DNA of 21,415 nucleotides, from the NCBI RefSeq assembly GCF_030441895.1, contig NZ_JARJAS010000035.1; one strand, written 5' to 3'. Positions 7,549-15,640 of the stretch are shown here, piece by piece. The notes under the pieces are model-generated. The model had not been told where the DNA came from, did not search any database, and saw only the letters and a program-made list of their open reading frames with translations. The translations under genes and the position numbers were made by a program. How positions within the stretch are numbered: position 1 is the first letter of the stretch; each line of letters starts with the position of its first letter. Source of the stretch: Enterococcus_D entomosocium. Its GTDB lineage: Bacteria; Bacillota; Bacilli; Lactobacillales; Enterococcaceae.

Positions 7549-8241
7549 ATGCAAAAAATCTATCTGGTTGAAGATGATGCGACGATCGTCTCTGTTTTAG
7601 CCGATTATTTGCAGCAGTGGGGATACGAATGCCATTCGGCCAAGAATTTTGCTGAACTCTTGCAAGAGTTTCACGACATCAAACCTGATCTCGTTCTTTT
7701 AGATATCTCCTTGCCTTATTACAATGGGTATCATTGGTGCCAAGAAATTCGCAAGGCGTCAGAAGTACCGATCATTTTTCTTTCGTCGATGGATCAGCAG
7801 ATGAATCAAATCATGGCGATGAACATGGGGGCGGATGATTATTTAACAAAACCCTTTGATTTAGCCTTCGTTTTGGCAAAAATCCAAGCGTTGCTGCGGC
7901 GCAGCTATCAGTATAGCCACCAACAAGCGCTGACCTTTGACATAGGGCAAGTAACCTTTTATCCAACAGAAAATATATTAAAAAATCAGGGGGAACAGTT
8001 GCCGCTTTCTCCAAATGAAGCTCGGATTCTTTCCTTGCTTTTGCAGCATCGAGGGAAGATCGTAGCCAAAGAGACCATCATTGAAATGCTCTGGAATAGT
8101 GAAGAGTTCATCGATAACAATACATTAGCAGTCAATATGACTCGTTTGCGAAAAAAATTGAGCCAGATCGAACTATCCGATTTGATCCAAACGGTAAAGA
8201 ATAAAGGCTATTTGATAGAAAAGGAACACGCCTATGACTAA
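7549..8241 (+). CDS. BceR-like response regulator (OmpR family)
   Basis: 230 residues; ribosome site AGGGGAG before the ATG. Receiver domain (about 1-115) with acidic pocket Glu8-Asp9-Asp10, phosphoacceptor Asp52 in LVLLDISLP, and Lys101 in LTKPFD. Then a winged-helix DNA-binding domain (about 130-225) with LSPNEARILSLLLQH and the recognition-helix region NTLAVNMTRLRKKL. The pairing with a short kinase that overlaps by 8 bases and with a downstream BceAB-type transporter places it in the Bce class. There, phosphorylated regulator activates the transporter operon in response to peptide antibiotics such as bacitracin (known for the family). The real inducer here is unknown. Confidence 0.92.
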   Translation: MQKIYLVEDDATIVSVLADYLQQWGYECHSAKNFAELLQEFHDIKPDLVLLDISLPYYNGYHWCQEIRKASEVPIIFLSSMDQQMNQIMAMNMGADDYLTKPFDLAFVLAKIQALLRRSYQYSHQQALTFDIGQVTFYPTENILKNQGEQLPLSPNEARILSLLLQHRGKIVAKETIIEMLWNSEEFIDNNTLAVNMTRLRKKLSQIELSDLIQTVKNKGYLIEKEHAYD

Positions 8242-9217
8242 TGTGAAAGAATATTTCGTGTTGTATGGAAAGTTTTATCTCGTTTACCTGCTATTTAGTG
8301 CGGGTCTACTAGGGTTATTCTTTCTTCACAGCCTTCCATTAGAACCCTTCATTGACTATGCGGTTTTTTCAGGGGTGATTTTAGGAGGTCTTTCCCTTTT
8401 TCATTATTTTCGTTACGCACAAAAAAGAAAGCAGCTACAGCATTTATTAAGAAAAGAATGTATGACGGAAGCGGCGTTGGCGTTCTTGCCTGCCACTCGA
8501 AATCGTTTAGAAGACGAATACCAAGCCCTTCTAAGGCAGCTGGCAAAAGAAAAAACGCTGTCCGATTACAAAGCAACCATGAAAAATGAAGAAATTTATG
8601 AAGATTTCGGTTTGTGGCTTCATCAAATCAAAACACCTCTAGCGGCGCTAGATCTTTTGGTGCAAAGCGATTCGTTGTCACCGACGGAGGTCAAAGCGGA
8701 ATTATTTAAGGTGAATGATTACTTGCAAATGATGTTGAATTATTTACGACAAAATTTAGCCAATGAAGATTTTGTCTTTGAGTCGATTGCTTTAGCGCCC
8801 CTTGTTCGTCAAACGATCAAAAAGTATGCCTTGTTTTTCTCGAAAAAGAATCTGCAACTGGACATGGCGGTGGATTTGACGGTGACATCCGATCGAAAGT
8901 GGCTCGTTTTTATTTTTGAACAGGTTCTTTTCAACAGCTTGAAGTATACCGAAACCGGTGGCATCAACGTTTTCACTAAAGACAATGCCTTGGTTATCCA
9001 AGATAGCGGCATTGGTATTCGTAAGGAAGACTTGCCGCGGGTTTTTGAGAAAGGATATACGGGACAAAATGGTCGCTTTCAGCAACGAGCGAGCGGGCTA
9101 GGCTTATATATGAGTCAACAAGCGGCTGAAAAAATCGGCTGCCGTTTAGCGATTGATTCTGAAGTGGGACAGGGAACCATCGTCACACTTCATTTTCCCA
9201 CCACAAATAACCGATAG
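8234..9217 (+). CDS. BceS-like intramembrane-sensing histidine kinase
   Basis: 327 residues; the ATG overlaps the end of the response regulator gene by 8 bases, so translation is coupled. Two TM helices (about 15-31 and 41-58) with only a short outside loop are typical of intramembrane-sensing kinases. DHp domain with the phospho-acceptor His130 in WLHQIKTPL, N-box Asn234 in LFNSLKYT, G1 box DSGIG (257-261) and G2 box ASGLGLYM (286-293). Family knowledge: these kinases do not bind the drug themselves but sense flux through the partner BceAB transporter in a membrane complex. A terminator overlaps the stop codon region, so the pair is a closed two-gene operon. Confidence 0.92.
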   Translation: MTNVKEYFVLYGKFYLVYLLFSAGLLGLFFLHSLPLEPFIDYAVFSGVILGGLSLFHYFRYAQKRKQLQHLLRKECMTEAALAFLPATRNRLEDEYQALLRQLAKEKTLSDYKATMKNEEIYEDFGLWLHQIKTPLAALDLLVQSDSLSPTEVKAELFKVNDYLQMMLNYLRQNLANEDFVFESIALAPLVRQTIKKYALFFSKKNLQLDMAVDLTVTSDRKWLVFIFEQVLFNSLKYTETGGINVFTKDNALVIQDSGIGIRKEDLPRVFEKGYTGQNGRFQQRASGLGLYMSQQAAEKIGCRLAIDSEVGQGTIVTLHFPTTNNR

Positions 9218-9252
9218 CCGCAAACTTTCAACACTGTAAGTTTGCGGTTTTT
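9218..9252 (+). terminator. Rho-independent terminator after the kinase gene
   Basis: CCGCAAACTT (9218-9227) pairs perfectly with AAGTTTGCGG (9238-9247), with a 10-base loop and T-run 9248-9252. It begins on the base right after the stop codon. It separates the regulator operon from the transporter operon. Confidence 0.85.
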
Positions 9253-9310
9253 ATTGTAAGTCGCTTTTTTCTGCCAGTCAGCTTATTCTAAAAAGGAAGG
9301 AGGGAACAAG

Positions 9311-10069
9311 ATGACACTTTTAAACATTCAACAAGTAAAAAAAATCTATCAAAGCCAGCTGAATGGGCAACCCGTCGAAGCGTTGAAGAATATAACCTTT
9401 AAGGTAGAAGAAGGGGAATATGTAGCCATCATGGGGGAATCAGGTTCGGGGAAGAGTACGCTACTGAACTTGATGGCGACGTTAGACCAACCGACAGCGG
9501 GTGAGATGCAGCTGAATGGCATCGATTTGACCACCATCAAAGAAAAAGATGCAGCAAGTTTTCGACGGGATCACTTAGGCTTTGTCTTTCAAGACTTTAA
9601 TTTATTGGACACTTTTACGGTAAAGGACAATATTTTATTGCCATTAGTTTTATCGAAAGTTTCCGTCAAACAAATGGAATTGCAGCTTCAGCCTATTGTA
9701 CAAACTTTAGGGATCGCCGATTTATTGCAGCATTACCCGTATGAATTGTCTGGCGGACAAAAGCAACGTGTTGCCGTCGCACGAGCGATCATCACAAAAC
9801 CAGAACTGCTATTAGCAGATGAGCCAACCGGAGCGCTGGATTCGAAAACCTCTGATCAACTACTGACATTATTTCAGCAGATCAATCAAAACGGACAGAC
9901 GATCGTGATGGTCACCCACAGTTCGATCGCAGCCAGTCGCGCACAACGCGTCTTGTTTATCAAAGACGGGTATGTATTTCACCAGTTGTATCGAGGAGAA
10001 CGGAGTGATACCGCTTTTCTAGAAGCAATCGCCGAAACAATGACTGCTGTTTTTGCGAAGGAGGAGTAA
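9311..10069 (+). CDS. BceA-like ABC transporter ATP-binding protein
   Basis: 252 residues; strong GGAAGGAGGG ribosome site. Complete nucleotide-binding domain of the MacB/LolD/BceA class: Walker A GESGSGKST (42-50), Q-loop Gln94 in FQDFNLLD, signature LSGGQKQR (146-153), Walker B LLLADEP with Glu171, and switch His203 in VTHSS. It energises the permease encoded 3 bases downstream. In this family the complex frees cell-wall lipid targets from peptide antibiotics and passes the flux signal to the kinase. The gap after the kinase terminator is only 58 bases and no clear promoter is visible there, so transcription may need the response regulator or partial read-through. Confidence 0.93.
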   Translation: MTLLNIQQVKKIYQSQLNGQPVEALKNITFKVEEGEYVAIMGESGSGKSTLLNLMATLDQPTAGEMQLNGIDLTTIKEKDAASFRRDHLGFVFQDFNLLDTFTVKDNILLPLVLSKVSVKQMELQLQPIVQTLGIADLLQHYPYELSGGQKQRVAVARAIITKPELLLADEPTGALDSKTSDQLLTLFQQINQNGQTIVMVTHSSIAASRAQRVLFIKDGYVFHQLYRGERSDTAFLEAIAETMTAVFAKEE

Positions 10070-10072
10070 CGA

Positions 10073-12046
10073 ATGTTCTTTCAAAAAATCGCCTTCTCCA
10101 ATTTACGTAAAAATGCCAAAGCCTACACACCCTTTTTAGTATCCATGAGTTTCTTGGTAGCTGTTTTGATGATGACGCAAATCATCGTGAACAATCCGGG
10201 GATGAAGGAACTTCCTAGTAGTCAAAGCGCCATTTTCATGTTTCATTTAGGAAATATCATCCTGATGATCTTTGCGGCGATCTTTTCCTTTTACACCAAT
10301 AACTTTTTGATCAAGCAGCGAAAAAAAGAATTTGGTCTCTACAATGTTTTGGGACTAGGAAAACGCGAGATAGCCTTCGTGGTCTTTTGGGAACTCTTTT
10401 ACAGTTTTCTTATTAGTCTTGCGGCCGGGTTGATCAGCGGCTTATTGTTTGCACGATTAGGATTTTTGATTCTGAAGAAAATCTTAGCCGTAGGTGAATT
10501 CTTTGTTTTTAAACTTTCATTTGAGAGCATTGGATTTGTGATCCTCTATTTTATGTGCGTGTTTGGTTGTCTATTTTTATTTGACCTGTTGCAAGTACGC
10601 AAAACCAATCCACTTCAATTACTACAGGGAAGCAAGCGTAATGAAAAAGAGCCTCGCGCGAAAGGCATTTTAGCACTATTAGGTGTCCTTTGTTTAGTGG
10701 CGGGCTATACGATCTCTGTGACGATCAAGTCTCCCATCAGTGCCTTAGGCCTGTTCTTTGTCGCCGTCATCCTCGTAATCTTGGCTACCTATCTGTTGTT
10801 TATTGCTGGTAGTATCAAAGCATTGCAGTTTTTAAGAAAACGAACGACCTATTATTATCAAACGACCCATTTTATCAATATCTCTACCATGCTGTATCGG
10901 ATGAAGCAAAATGCGGCTGGTTTAGCAAGTATTTGTATTTTATCAACGATGGTGTTAGTGACAGTTGCTACGACCGCCAGTCTTTACTTTGGACAAAAGA
11001 ATGTGATCGAAACTCGTTTTCCATACGATGTTCAAATTGAGTCAGCGGCTGATTCCCAGCAAATCAACACAGTGATTGATGGACTTGAAGAGAAGCTAAC
11101 GATCAAAGAGCGCCAGCAAGTCACTACAACAAGACCATTGCTTTTTACCTTTGAGGGCCTAAACTTTGTTCCTTCAACCACTTTTGAAGAAAATAGTGAT
11201 AGTTTAGATAAAGCCGTGTACCTTACTTTTCTTACCAGGTCTGAATACCATGAAATCAGCGGGAAAACAGGACCTGCTGAAGATGAATTATTTGTTTTTC
11301 CCGCAACTTGGACCCAACAAGCATTACCAGAAAAGACCACGATCGATGATCGTCAATTTCGTTTGCGGGAAGTGAAGGAACTGCCAACATTCACGAAAAC
11401 AGAAAACCCGGTTCAGCATCTTGTTCTTGTGGCGGATGATCAGTGGCTTACTGAAAAGCTAAGCTCTTGGTATCAAAAAGAAGATTTTCAACTTTACCAG
11501 CAACCAATGACAACAACAGTCTTTAATTTTCAAGCAGCAGAAGCAAGCGATCGCGAAGCGATCGCAAAAGAGATTCGCAGCGAACTTCTGGCAGCAGATG
11601 CTCATGCGAGCGTTCAGTCAAAAGATCTTTTTGAAGGTGAGACCAAAACCTTTACCGGCGGCTTCTTCTTCTTAGGCTTGATTTTTGGTGTGGTCTTTAT
11701 TTTAGCTGCCGCATTGATCATTTATTATAAACAAGTTTCCGAAGGGATGGAGGACAAAGAACGCTTCGAGATTTTGCAAAAAGTTGGGTTAAGCCATAAG
11801 GAAGTCAAACAAGTGATCCAGCAGCAAGTCTTGATGATTTTCTCATTTCCATTGGCGGCAGCGATCATCCATCTCGCATTTGCTTTGCCGATGATTCGGA
11901 AGTTGTTGCTTCTTTTTGGTCTGACAGATTGCAACTTATTGATCACGGTATCGATTATCTCTGTTCTGCTGTTTACAATGATCTATTTAATGGTGTATTT
12001 CATCACTGCAAGAGTCTACTACCGACTTGTGGAGCGAAAACAATAG
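10073..12046 (+). CDS. BceB-like FtsX-family ABC transporter permease
   Basis: 657 residues; AAGGAGG lies inside the end of the ATPase gene, and only 3 bases separate the two genes. About ten TM helices in the Bce layout: TM1 near 20-40, TM2 57-75, TM3-4 about 105-172, TM5-6 about 198-245, TM7 283-305, a large outside domain of about 225 residues (306-530), then TM8 near 535-557 and TM9-10 about 595-648. The large outside loop between TM7 and TM8 defines peptide-antibiotic transporters and sets substrate specificity, so the drug range cannot be read from the family alone. Conserved FtsX-type cores (KEFGLYNVLGLGKREI near the N-terminal half, ERFEILQKVGLSHKEV near the end) are both present. The protein looks intact. 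Confidence 0.92.
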   Translation: MFFQKIAFSNLRKNAKAYTPFLVSMSFLVAVLMMTQIIVNNPGMKELPSSQSAIFMFHLGNIILMIFAAIFSFYTNNFLIKQRKKEFGLYNVLGLGKREIAFVVFWELFYSFLISLAAGLISGLLFARLGFLILKKILAVGEFFVFKLSFESIGFVILYFMCVFGCLFLFDLLQVRKTNPLQLLQGSKRNEKEPRAKGILALLGVLCLVAGYTISVTIKSPISALGLFFVAVILVILATYLLFIAGSIKALQFLRKRTTYYYQTTHFINISTMLYRMKQNAAGLASICILSTMVLVTVATTASLYFGQKNVIETRFPYDVQIESAADSQQINTVIDGLEEKLTIKERQQVTTTRPLLFTFEGLNFVPSTTFEENSDSLDKAVYLTFLTRSEYHEISGKTGPAEDELFVFPATWTQQALPEKTTIDDRQFRLREVKELPTFTKTENPVQHLVLVADDQWLTEKLSSWYQKEDFQLYQQPMTTTVFNFQAAEASDREAIAKEIRSELLAADAHASVQSKDLFEGETKTFTGGFFFLGLIFGVVFILAAALIIYYKQVSEGMEDKERFEILQKVGLSHKEVKQVIQQQVLMIFSFPLAAAIIHLAFALPMIRKLLLLFGLTDCNLLITVSIISVLLFTMIYLMVYFITARVYYRLVERKQ

Positions 12047-12110
12047 CCGTTAAAAAAAGTTAGTCGAACGAGTCGTCACCGACAGGACCTACAGTAAAAT
12101 AGAATGTGAG

Positions 12111-12197
12111 AACACCTCATCCATGAAGCGACTTCTAGAAGTTAGAATTTTTGATCTAACTTTTTGGAATCACTATATGATTGAGGTGTTTTTTTTT
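12111..12197 (+). terminator. Nested double terminator after the permease gene
   Basis: An inner 8-pair stem (12139-12146 with 12155-12162, followed by a T-run to 12165) lies inside an outer stem, AACACCTCA (12111-12119) with TGAGGTGTT (12182-12190), which is followed by a run of T to 12197. Either hairpin could terminate alone. Confidence 0.75.
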
Positions 12198-12227
12198 AGC
12201 TACTCCTATTAGCCCACTTTTTTAGAG

Positions 12228-12256
12228 TTGAAAAAAAGGCTTAGGTGACCTATAGT
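12228..12256 (+). promoter_or_regulatory. Promoter of the M23 peptidase-like gene
   Basis: TTGAAA (12228-12233), exactly 17 bases, TATAGT (12251-12256). The predicted start near 12263 gives a leader of about 85 bases, which contains a 12-base palindrome GATCATGTGATC (12319-12330). Confidence 0.6.
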
Positions 12257-12348
12257 GAAAAGGAGTAAAGCACAGGTATAGATTGCCGCGAGGCTGATAG
12301 TCATTTCCAAATAAAAGAGATCATGTGATCCAAAAAGGAGAAAGTCCT

Positions 12349-13032
12349 ATGAAAGAGCAGCCGATAACCATTGAATTTCCCTTAAGAGGTGAGTGGCTTG
12401 CGCCGACTACACCAGCCAAGAAGATTCCTAGTCATGGCACCGATCGAATGGGGTTACGTTATGCGTTTGATTTTTTACAAGTCGATTTTGAGGGGAAAAC
12501 AAAAGCTTTTCACGACCGAAGCTTTCTGCGCTATTTCTTCTTAGGAGTTCCCCTTGAGAACTGTTATTGTTGGGGCAAAGAAATCTATGCGCCCTGTGAT
12601 GGTGAAGTGATTGTTGTAAGAGAGGGCTATCGGGAACGCAAAGTCGTTCATTGGGTTGTCGATTTTTCGATTGCTTTAAAAAATGGCTTGTTTTTTAATG
12701 AACAAAAAGATGAGTATCAACAAATAGCTGGCAACTACATTGTGATAAAAGCTTCTGAGGGCGTATATATGGCATTCGTCCATTTGCAAAAAGGATCCAT
12801 CAAAGTTTCCGTAGGACAAAAAATCACCAAAGGGATGGTGATTGGCAATGTCGGGCATTCCGGCAATTCGACTTCACCTCATTTGCATTTTCAAGTGATG
12901 GACAGTAACGATATCGCCTATGCAAAAGGGCTGCCTTGTCGCTTTGAAGAATACGAGGTTTACCGAGCAGGACGATGGATAAAAGTTCGGAATCAGATAC
13001 CAGATAGTACAGAACGGATACGATTTTTATAG
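12349..13032 (+). CDS. M23 (LytM-like) metallopeptidase homologue without export signal
   Basis: 227 residues from the ATG at 12349, set by AAGGAG (12335-12340, 8-base spacing); a GTG at 12325 in the same frame lacks a ribosome site. The LytM fold is shown by HGTDRMGLRYAFDF (His29 and Asp41 as likely zinc ligands), AFVHLQ (His145), VGHSGNST and PHLHFQ (His178 and His180). These are the H-D and HxH metal sites of the family, so catalytic residues appear intact. M23 enzymes usually cut peptidoglycan cross-bridges outside the cell, but no signal peptide or TM segment is present here. It may act in the cytosol, be released by lysis or have another substrate. It has its own promoter. Confidence 0.82.
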   Translation: MKEQPITIEFPLRGEWLAPTTPAKKIPSHGTDRMGLRYAFDFLQVDFEGKTKAFHDRSFLRYFFLGVPLENCYCWGKEIYAPCDGEVIVVREGYRERKVVHWVVDFSIALKNGLFFNEQKDEYQQIAGNYIVIKASEGVYMAFVHLQKGSIKVSVGQKITKGMVIGNVGHSGNSTSPHLHFQVMDSNDIAYAKGLPCRFEEYEVYRAGRWIKVRNQIPDSTERIRFL

Positions 13033-13174
13033 GAGCATTAGGGACTAGCTGTGAGACTTTGATAGGGGGCATCGCCGAAATGCTTAGAAGAAAGAACATT
13101 TTAACGTTTCTGAGCTTCTTTAAAAAACTTGCAACAATCTTAGGTATTCAGAAAATGTATTTCAGGGGGAACAA

Positions 13175-13711
13175 ATGAAGCAATTACCCAATATCATTAC
13201 TACTTCTCGACTGATTCTAGCACCACTTTTACTATTCCTTCAGCCAATGTCTGGCTGGTTTTGGCTGCTTTATTCCTATTGTTTTTTAAGTGACCTTGTC
13301 GATGGGCTACTAGCAAGAAGGATGAACCTCACGAGTGAGGTCGGTGCCTTACTAGATAGTTTCGCAGATGTAAGCTTTTTTCTCGCTGTCTTTCTTTCTT
13401 TTCTACCGCAGCTTTTGGAAACCCAAACGATCATGGTTTGGATCTTGGTGATCGCTATCATCCGCTTCGTCAGTTATCTGATTGGCTATGTAAAATTTCA
13501 GTCTTTTAGCAGTCTGCATACATGGCTCAACAAAGCAGTCGGATTTCTTTTATGTATTTTTCCATTGCTGCTCATAATATTCCATGAAAGAATTGTTGTC
13601 TTGATTTTGGGAGTCATCGGCACTATTTCAGCATTAGAAGAATTGCTGATAACGATACTCGCAAAAAAACTGGATAGAAATCAAAAATCGATATTCGAAA
13701 GTTTTATGTAA
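13175..13711 (+). CDS. CDP-alcohol phosphatidyltransferase family membrane protein
   Basis: 178 residues; AGGGGGA ribosome site about 5 bases before the ATG. The complete CDP-alcohol phosphotransferase signature is present: Asp40-x2-Asp43-Gly-x2-Ala-Arg48-x8-Gly57-x3-Asp61-x3-Asp65. About five to six hydrophobic helices follow the family layout. The enzyme moves a phosphatidyl or similar group from a CDP-linked donor to an alcohol at the membrane, as PgsA and cardiolipin-synthase relatives do. The sequence does not say which alcohol is used. It is short and divergent from housekeeping PgsA, so a second or accessory enzyme is more likely. Confidence 0.85.
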   Translation: MKQLPNIITTSRLILAPLLLFLQPMSGWFWLLYSYCFLSDLVDGLLARRMNLTSEVGALLDSFADVSFFLAVFLSFLPQLLETQTIMVWILVIAIIRFVSYLIGYVKFQSFSSLHTWLNKAVGFLLCIFPLLLIIFHERIVVLILGVIGTISALEELLITILAKKLDRNQKSIFESFM

Positions 13712-13739
13712 GGTACCTCTATCATTGAGGGCCTTTTTT
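13711..13739 (+). terminator. Rho-independent terminator overlapping the stop codon
   Basis: AAGG-TA-CCTC (13710-13719) pairs with GAGG-G-CCTT (13727-13735) around a short loop; T-run 13734-13739. Confidence 0.65.
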
Positions 13740-13777
13740 GTTTGTTCCTCTGAAGTAGTCTTTTAAAAGTCCTTTCA

Positions 13778-13812
13778 AAAACAATTTTAAAAATAACATT
13801 GAAAACAATTTT
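13778..13812 (+). repeat. Two direct copies of AAAACAATTTT upstream of the serine hydrolase gene
   Basis: Exact 11-base copies at 13778-13788 and 13802-13812, 24 bases apart. Each is nearly self-complementary (AAAA-CA-TTTT). The second copy ends 4 bases before the extended -10 at 13816, so they may be a regulator site. A/T-rich sequence makes chance matches likely. Confidence 0.3.
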
Positions 13813-13815
13813 TAA

Positions 13816-13824
13816 TGGTACTAT
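13816..13824 (+). promoter_or_regulatory. Extended -10 promoter of the serine hydrolase gene
   Basis: TGG-TACTAT (-10 at 13819-13824), 28 bases before the ATG at 13852. TTGAAA at 13799-13804 is only 14 bases away, too close to be the -35. The leader is very short. Confidence 0.45.
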
Positions 13825-13851
13825 GCTTATCTTTGAAGGGAGGCTTCACAA

Positions 13852-14835
13852 ATGAACAGACAAGAACTGCATGCATGTATCAGTAAAAACCAGCCCAATA
13901 TTTGCCAAATTTCTGCCTACCAAAATGGAAAGGAAGTTTACTCGGATGAATGGCATGAGTATAAGCCAGACGATACTTGCCACCTTATGTCCGCTACGAA
14001 AAGTATCGTTTCTCTACTAGTCGGAATAGCGATAGATCAAGGCCTCATCAGGAGTGTCAATGACAAAGTACTCGATTATTTTCCAGACTATTCCGTAAAA
14101 CGGGGCGAAAAAACGATTCACGATATTACCATCAAACACCTATTAACGATGCGAGCCCCGTATAAATGCAAAGGTGATCCATGGACAAAAGTTTGTTCGA
14201 GTGACGACTGGACCAGCGCCTCCCTTGATTTATTGGGAGGAAGAAAAGGAGTGACAAATGAATTCAATTATCAAACCGTTTGTCTGCAGATCCTCACTGG
14301 TTTGTTAGCGAAAGCTTCTGGAATGACGACCGTTGATTATGCGAACCATTATTTATTTCGCCCTCTTGGTGTAGCCGAAATAACCAATTATTATGCGAAA
14401 ACGGCACAAGAACATAAGCACTTTACAATGAGCAAGGCACCAAAAAAACCAGTTTGGTTTTGCGATCCTTTAAATATTGGGGCGGCAGGTTACGGGCTAT
14501 GCCTTTCAGCAAAAGATTTAGCCAAAATCGGTGAGCTATGCTTGAACCAAGGCATCCATCAAGGGAAACAAGTGATTTCCTCACAATGGCTCACTGAAAT
14601 GGTCAATCCGCTAGAGACAAACATAGAGAAATTTCAAAACATGAGTTATGGATATTTGTGGTGGATTTTGGATACTGAGAAAAGCACCTATGCCGCCATC
14701 GGTAATAGCGGAAATGTCCTTTATATTGATCCCGAATCAGATTGCGTCATTGCTATTACGGCTTATTTTAAGCCAACTGTCTTTGATCGAATCGACTTTA
14801 TCGAGACAGAGCTAAAACCATTCCTTTTGCAATAA
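13852..14835 (+). CDS. Serine hydrolase of the beta-lactamase/penicillin-binding fold (class C-like)
   Basis: 327 residues; AGGGAGG ribosome site. The nucleophile motif Ser47-Ala-Thr-Lys50 sits in HLMSATKSIVSLLVGIA, as in class C beta-lactamase relatives and esterases. The Tyr140 motif (FNYQT) stands where YxN is expected, and GNSGN (284-288) stands at the third box. There is no signal peptide or lipobox, so the protein is likely cytosolic, unlike true beta-lactamases and PBPs. An esterase or peptidase role is more probable than antibiotic resistance. It has its own extended -10 promoter with direct repeats and a good terminator, so it is a single-gene unit. Confidence 0.85.
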   Translation: MNRQELHACISKNQPNICQISAYQNGKEVYSDEWHEYKPDDTCHLMSATKSIVSLLVGIAIDQGLIRSVNDKVLDYFPDYSVKRGEKTIHDITIKHLLTMRAPYKCKGDPWTKVCSSDDWTSASLDLLGGRKGVTNEFNYQTVCLQILTGLLAKASGMTTVDYANHYLFRPLGVAEITNYYAKTAQEHKHFTMSKAPKKPVWFCDPLNIGAAGYGLCLSAKDLAKIGELCLNQGIHQGKQVISSQWLTEMVNPLETNIEKFQNMSYGYLWWILDTEKSTYAAIGNSGNVLYIDPESDCVIAITAYFKPTVFDRIDFIETELKPFLLQ

Positions 14836-14849
14836 TGAGCGTTAAGAAA

Positions 14850-14884
14850 AAGCAGTCTACTGTCAAAAGTTGATTGCTTTTTTT
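14850..14884 (+). terminator. Rho-independent terminator after the serine hydrolase gene
   Basis: AAGCAGTC (14850-14857) pairs with GATTGCTT (14872-14879) with one G-U pair; inner ACT/AGT pairs extend it; T-run 14878-14884. Confidence 0.75.
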
Positions 14885-15072
14885 GTAGGCGAAAGCTTTA
14901 TGATCCTTTTAATGACTATGGCAAGCAGGTGACTACGGATAAAGCTTGGCTGCTAGTCTTTTATGAATTTAAAATCTAGCAATTTGATCCCGCATATAGG
15001 AGGCCAAATCAATAATAAACGGAAGATAAATGAGAAATGAATAAAATGACCAAACTATCAACGGCGTAAACT

Positions 15073-15086
15073 TGGTATACTATAAT
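15073..15086 (+). promoter_or_regulatory. Promoter of the ABM-like gene
   Basis: TGG-TATACT (extended -10, TATACT at 15076-15081) overlaps a perfect TATAAT (15081-15086). No clear -35. Either could give a short leader before the GTG at 15122. Confidence 0.45.
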
Positions 15087-15121
15087 TGAGAAGAAAATCA
15101 CAAGTGAAAGGAGCGGTCGGA

Positions 15122-15469
15122 GTGTTTTCAGAAATCAGTATTTATCAAGTAAAACCAAGTGAAGTCGATACCTTTGAAGCAATCATGCAGGAAGCAACAG
15201 AGGCAATGAAGGCCATGGAGGGGGCTTTGTTCTTTCGATTAATGAAACGAACCCATTACATTAAAGAAATGAGCACCATCAAGGAAGGACGCCTGCCTGA
15301 TCCATTGACAAGAGTCATAAAATGTGTGAAATATGCCCACTATTGGGAGTTTGATACCGAAGAAAACTATGGCAAAGCCCAAAAAAGGCTGTATGAAAGC
15401 TATTGGAAAGCAATCGAGAAATGTTTGATCGTTCCCCACGACAAGCTTTTAGGGGAAGTGATTGAGTGA
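15122..15469 (+). CDS. Small ABM-like (dimeric alpha/beta barrel) protein
   Basis: 115 residues from a GTG at 15122, set by AAAGGAG (15107-15113, 8-base spacing); the open frame upstream to 15086 overlaps the promoter and is not coding. It starts MFSEISIYQVKPSEVDTF; the beta strand, long helix with Glu-Ala repeats, then strand (ALFFRLM) is like the antibiotic-biosynthesis-monooxygenase/stress-responsive barrel fold. The middle is diverged (GRLPDPLTRVIKCVKYAHYWEF). Function unknown; members of this fold act as small oxygenases or heme or substrate binders. A broken gene of similar size lies downstream, so this locus may once have held two related small proteins. Confidence 0.6.
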   Translation: MFSEISIYQVKPSEVDTFEAIMQEATEAMKAMEGALFFRLMKRTHYIKEMSTIKEGRLPDPLTRVIKCVKYAHYWEFDTEENYGKAQKRLYESYWKAIEKCLIVPHDKLLGEVIE

Positions 15470-15640
15470 TCGTTTTAGTATCGGATGCTCTTCAGATGAA
15501 CGGACTTTTTGTTGCAACTGTTTAGAAATTATAGGGAAAAATACAACGGGATGTTAAAAAGTCATTCGAATGTTGAATCGACGACTATTAGTTGTTTAAA
15601 TGCTCTGTTTCTTGAGGGAATCGGAAAGGAGAAACACACG

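Noticed and set aside
11547..11565. Two copies of the palindrome GCGATCGC in 19 bases
   Set aside because: They lie inside the permease coding region and fall on ordinary codons (SDREAIAKE); no spacing or context suggests a site.
13852..14835. True beta-lactamase giving drug resistance
   Set aside because: No signal peptide or lipobox and an altered YxN box; the esterase/peptidase relatives of this fold are the better match.
15509..15640. N-terminal extension of the broken small gene
   Set aside because: The TTG at 15509 has no ribosome site; AAAGGAG at 15625 fits the ATG at 15641.
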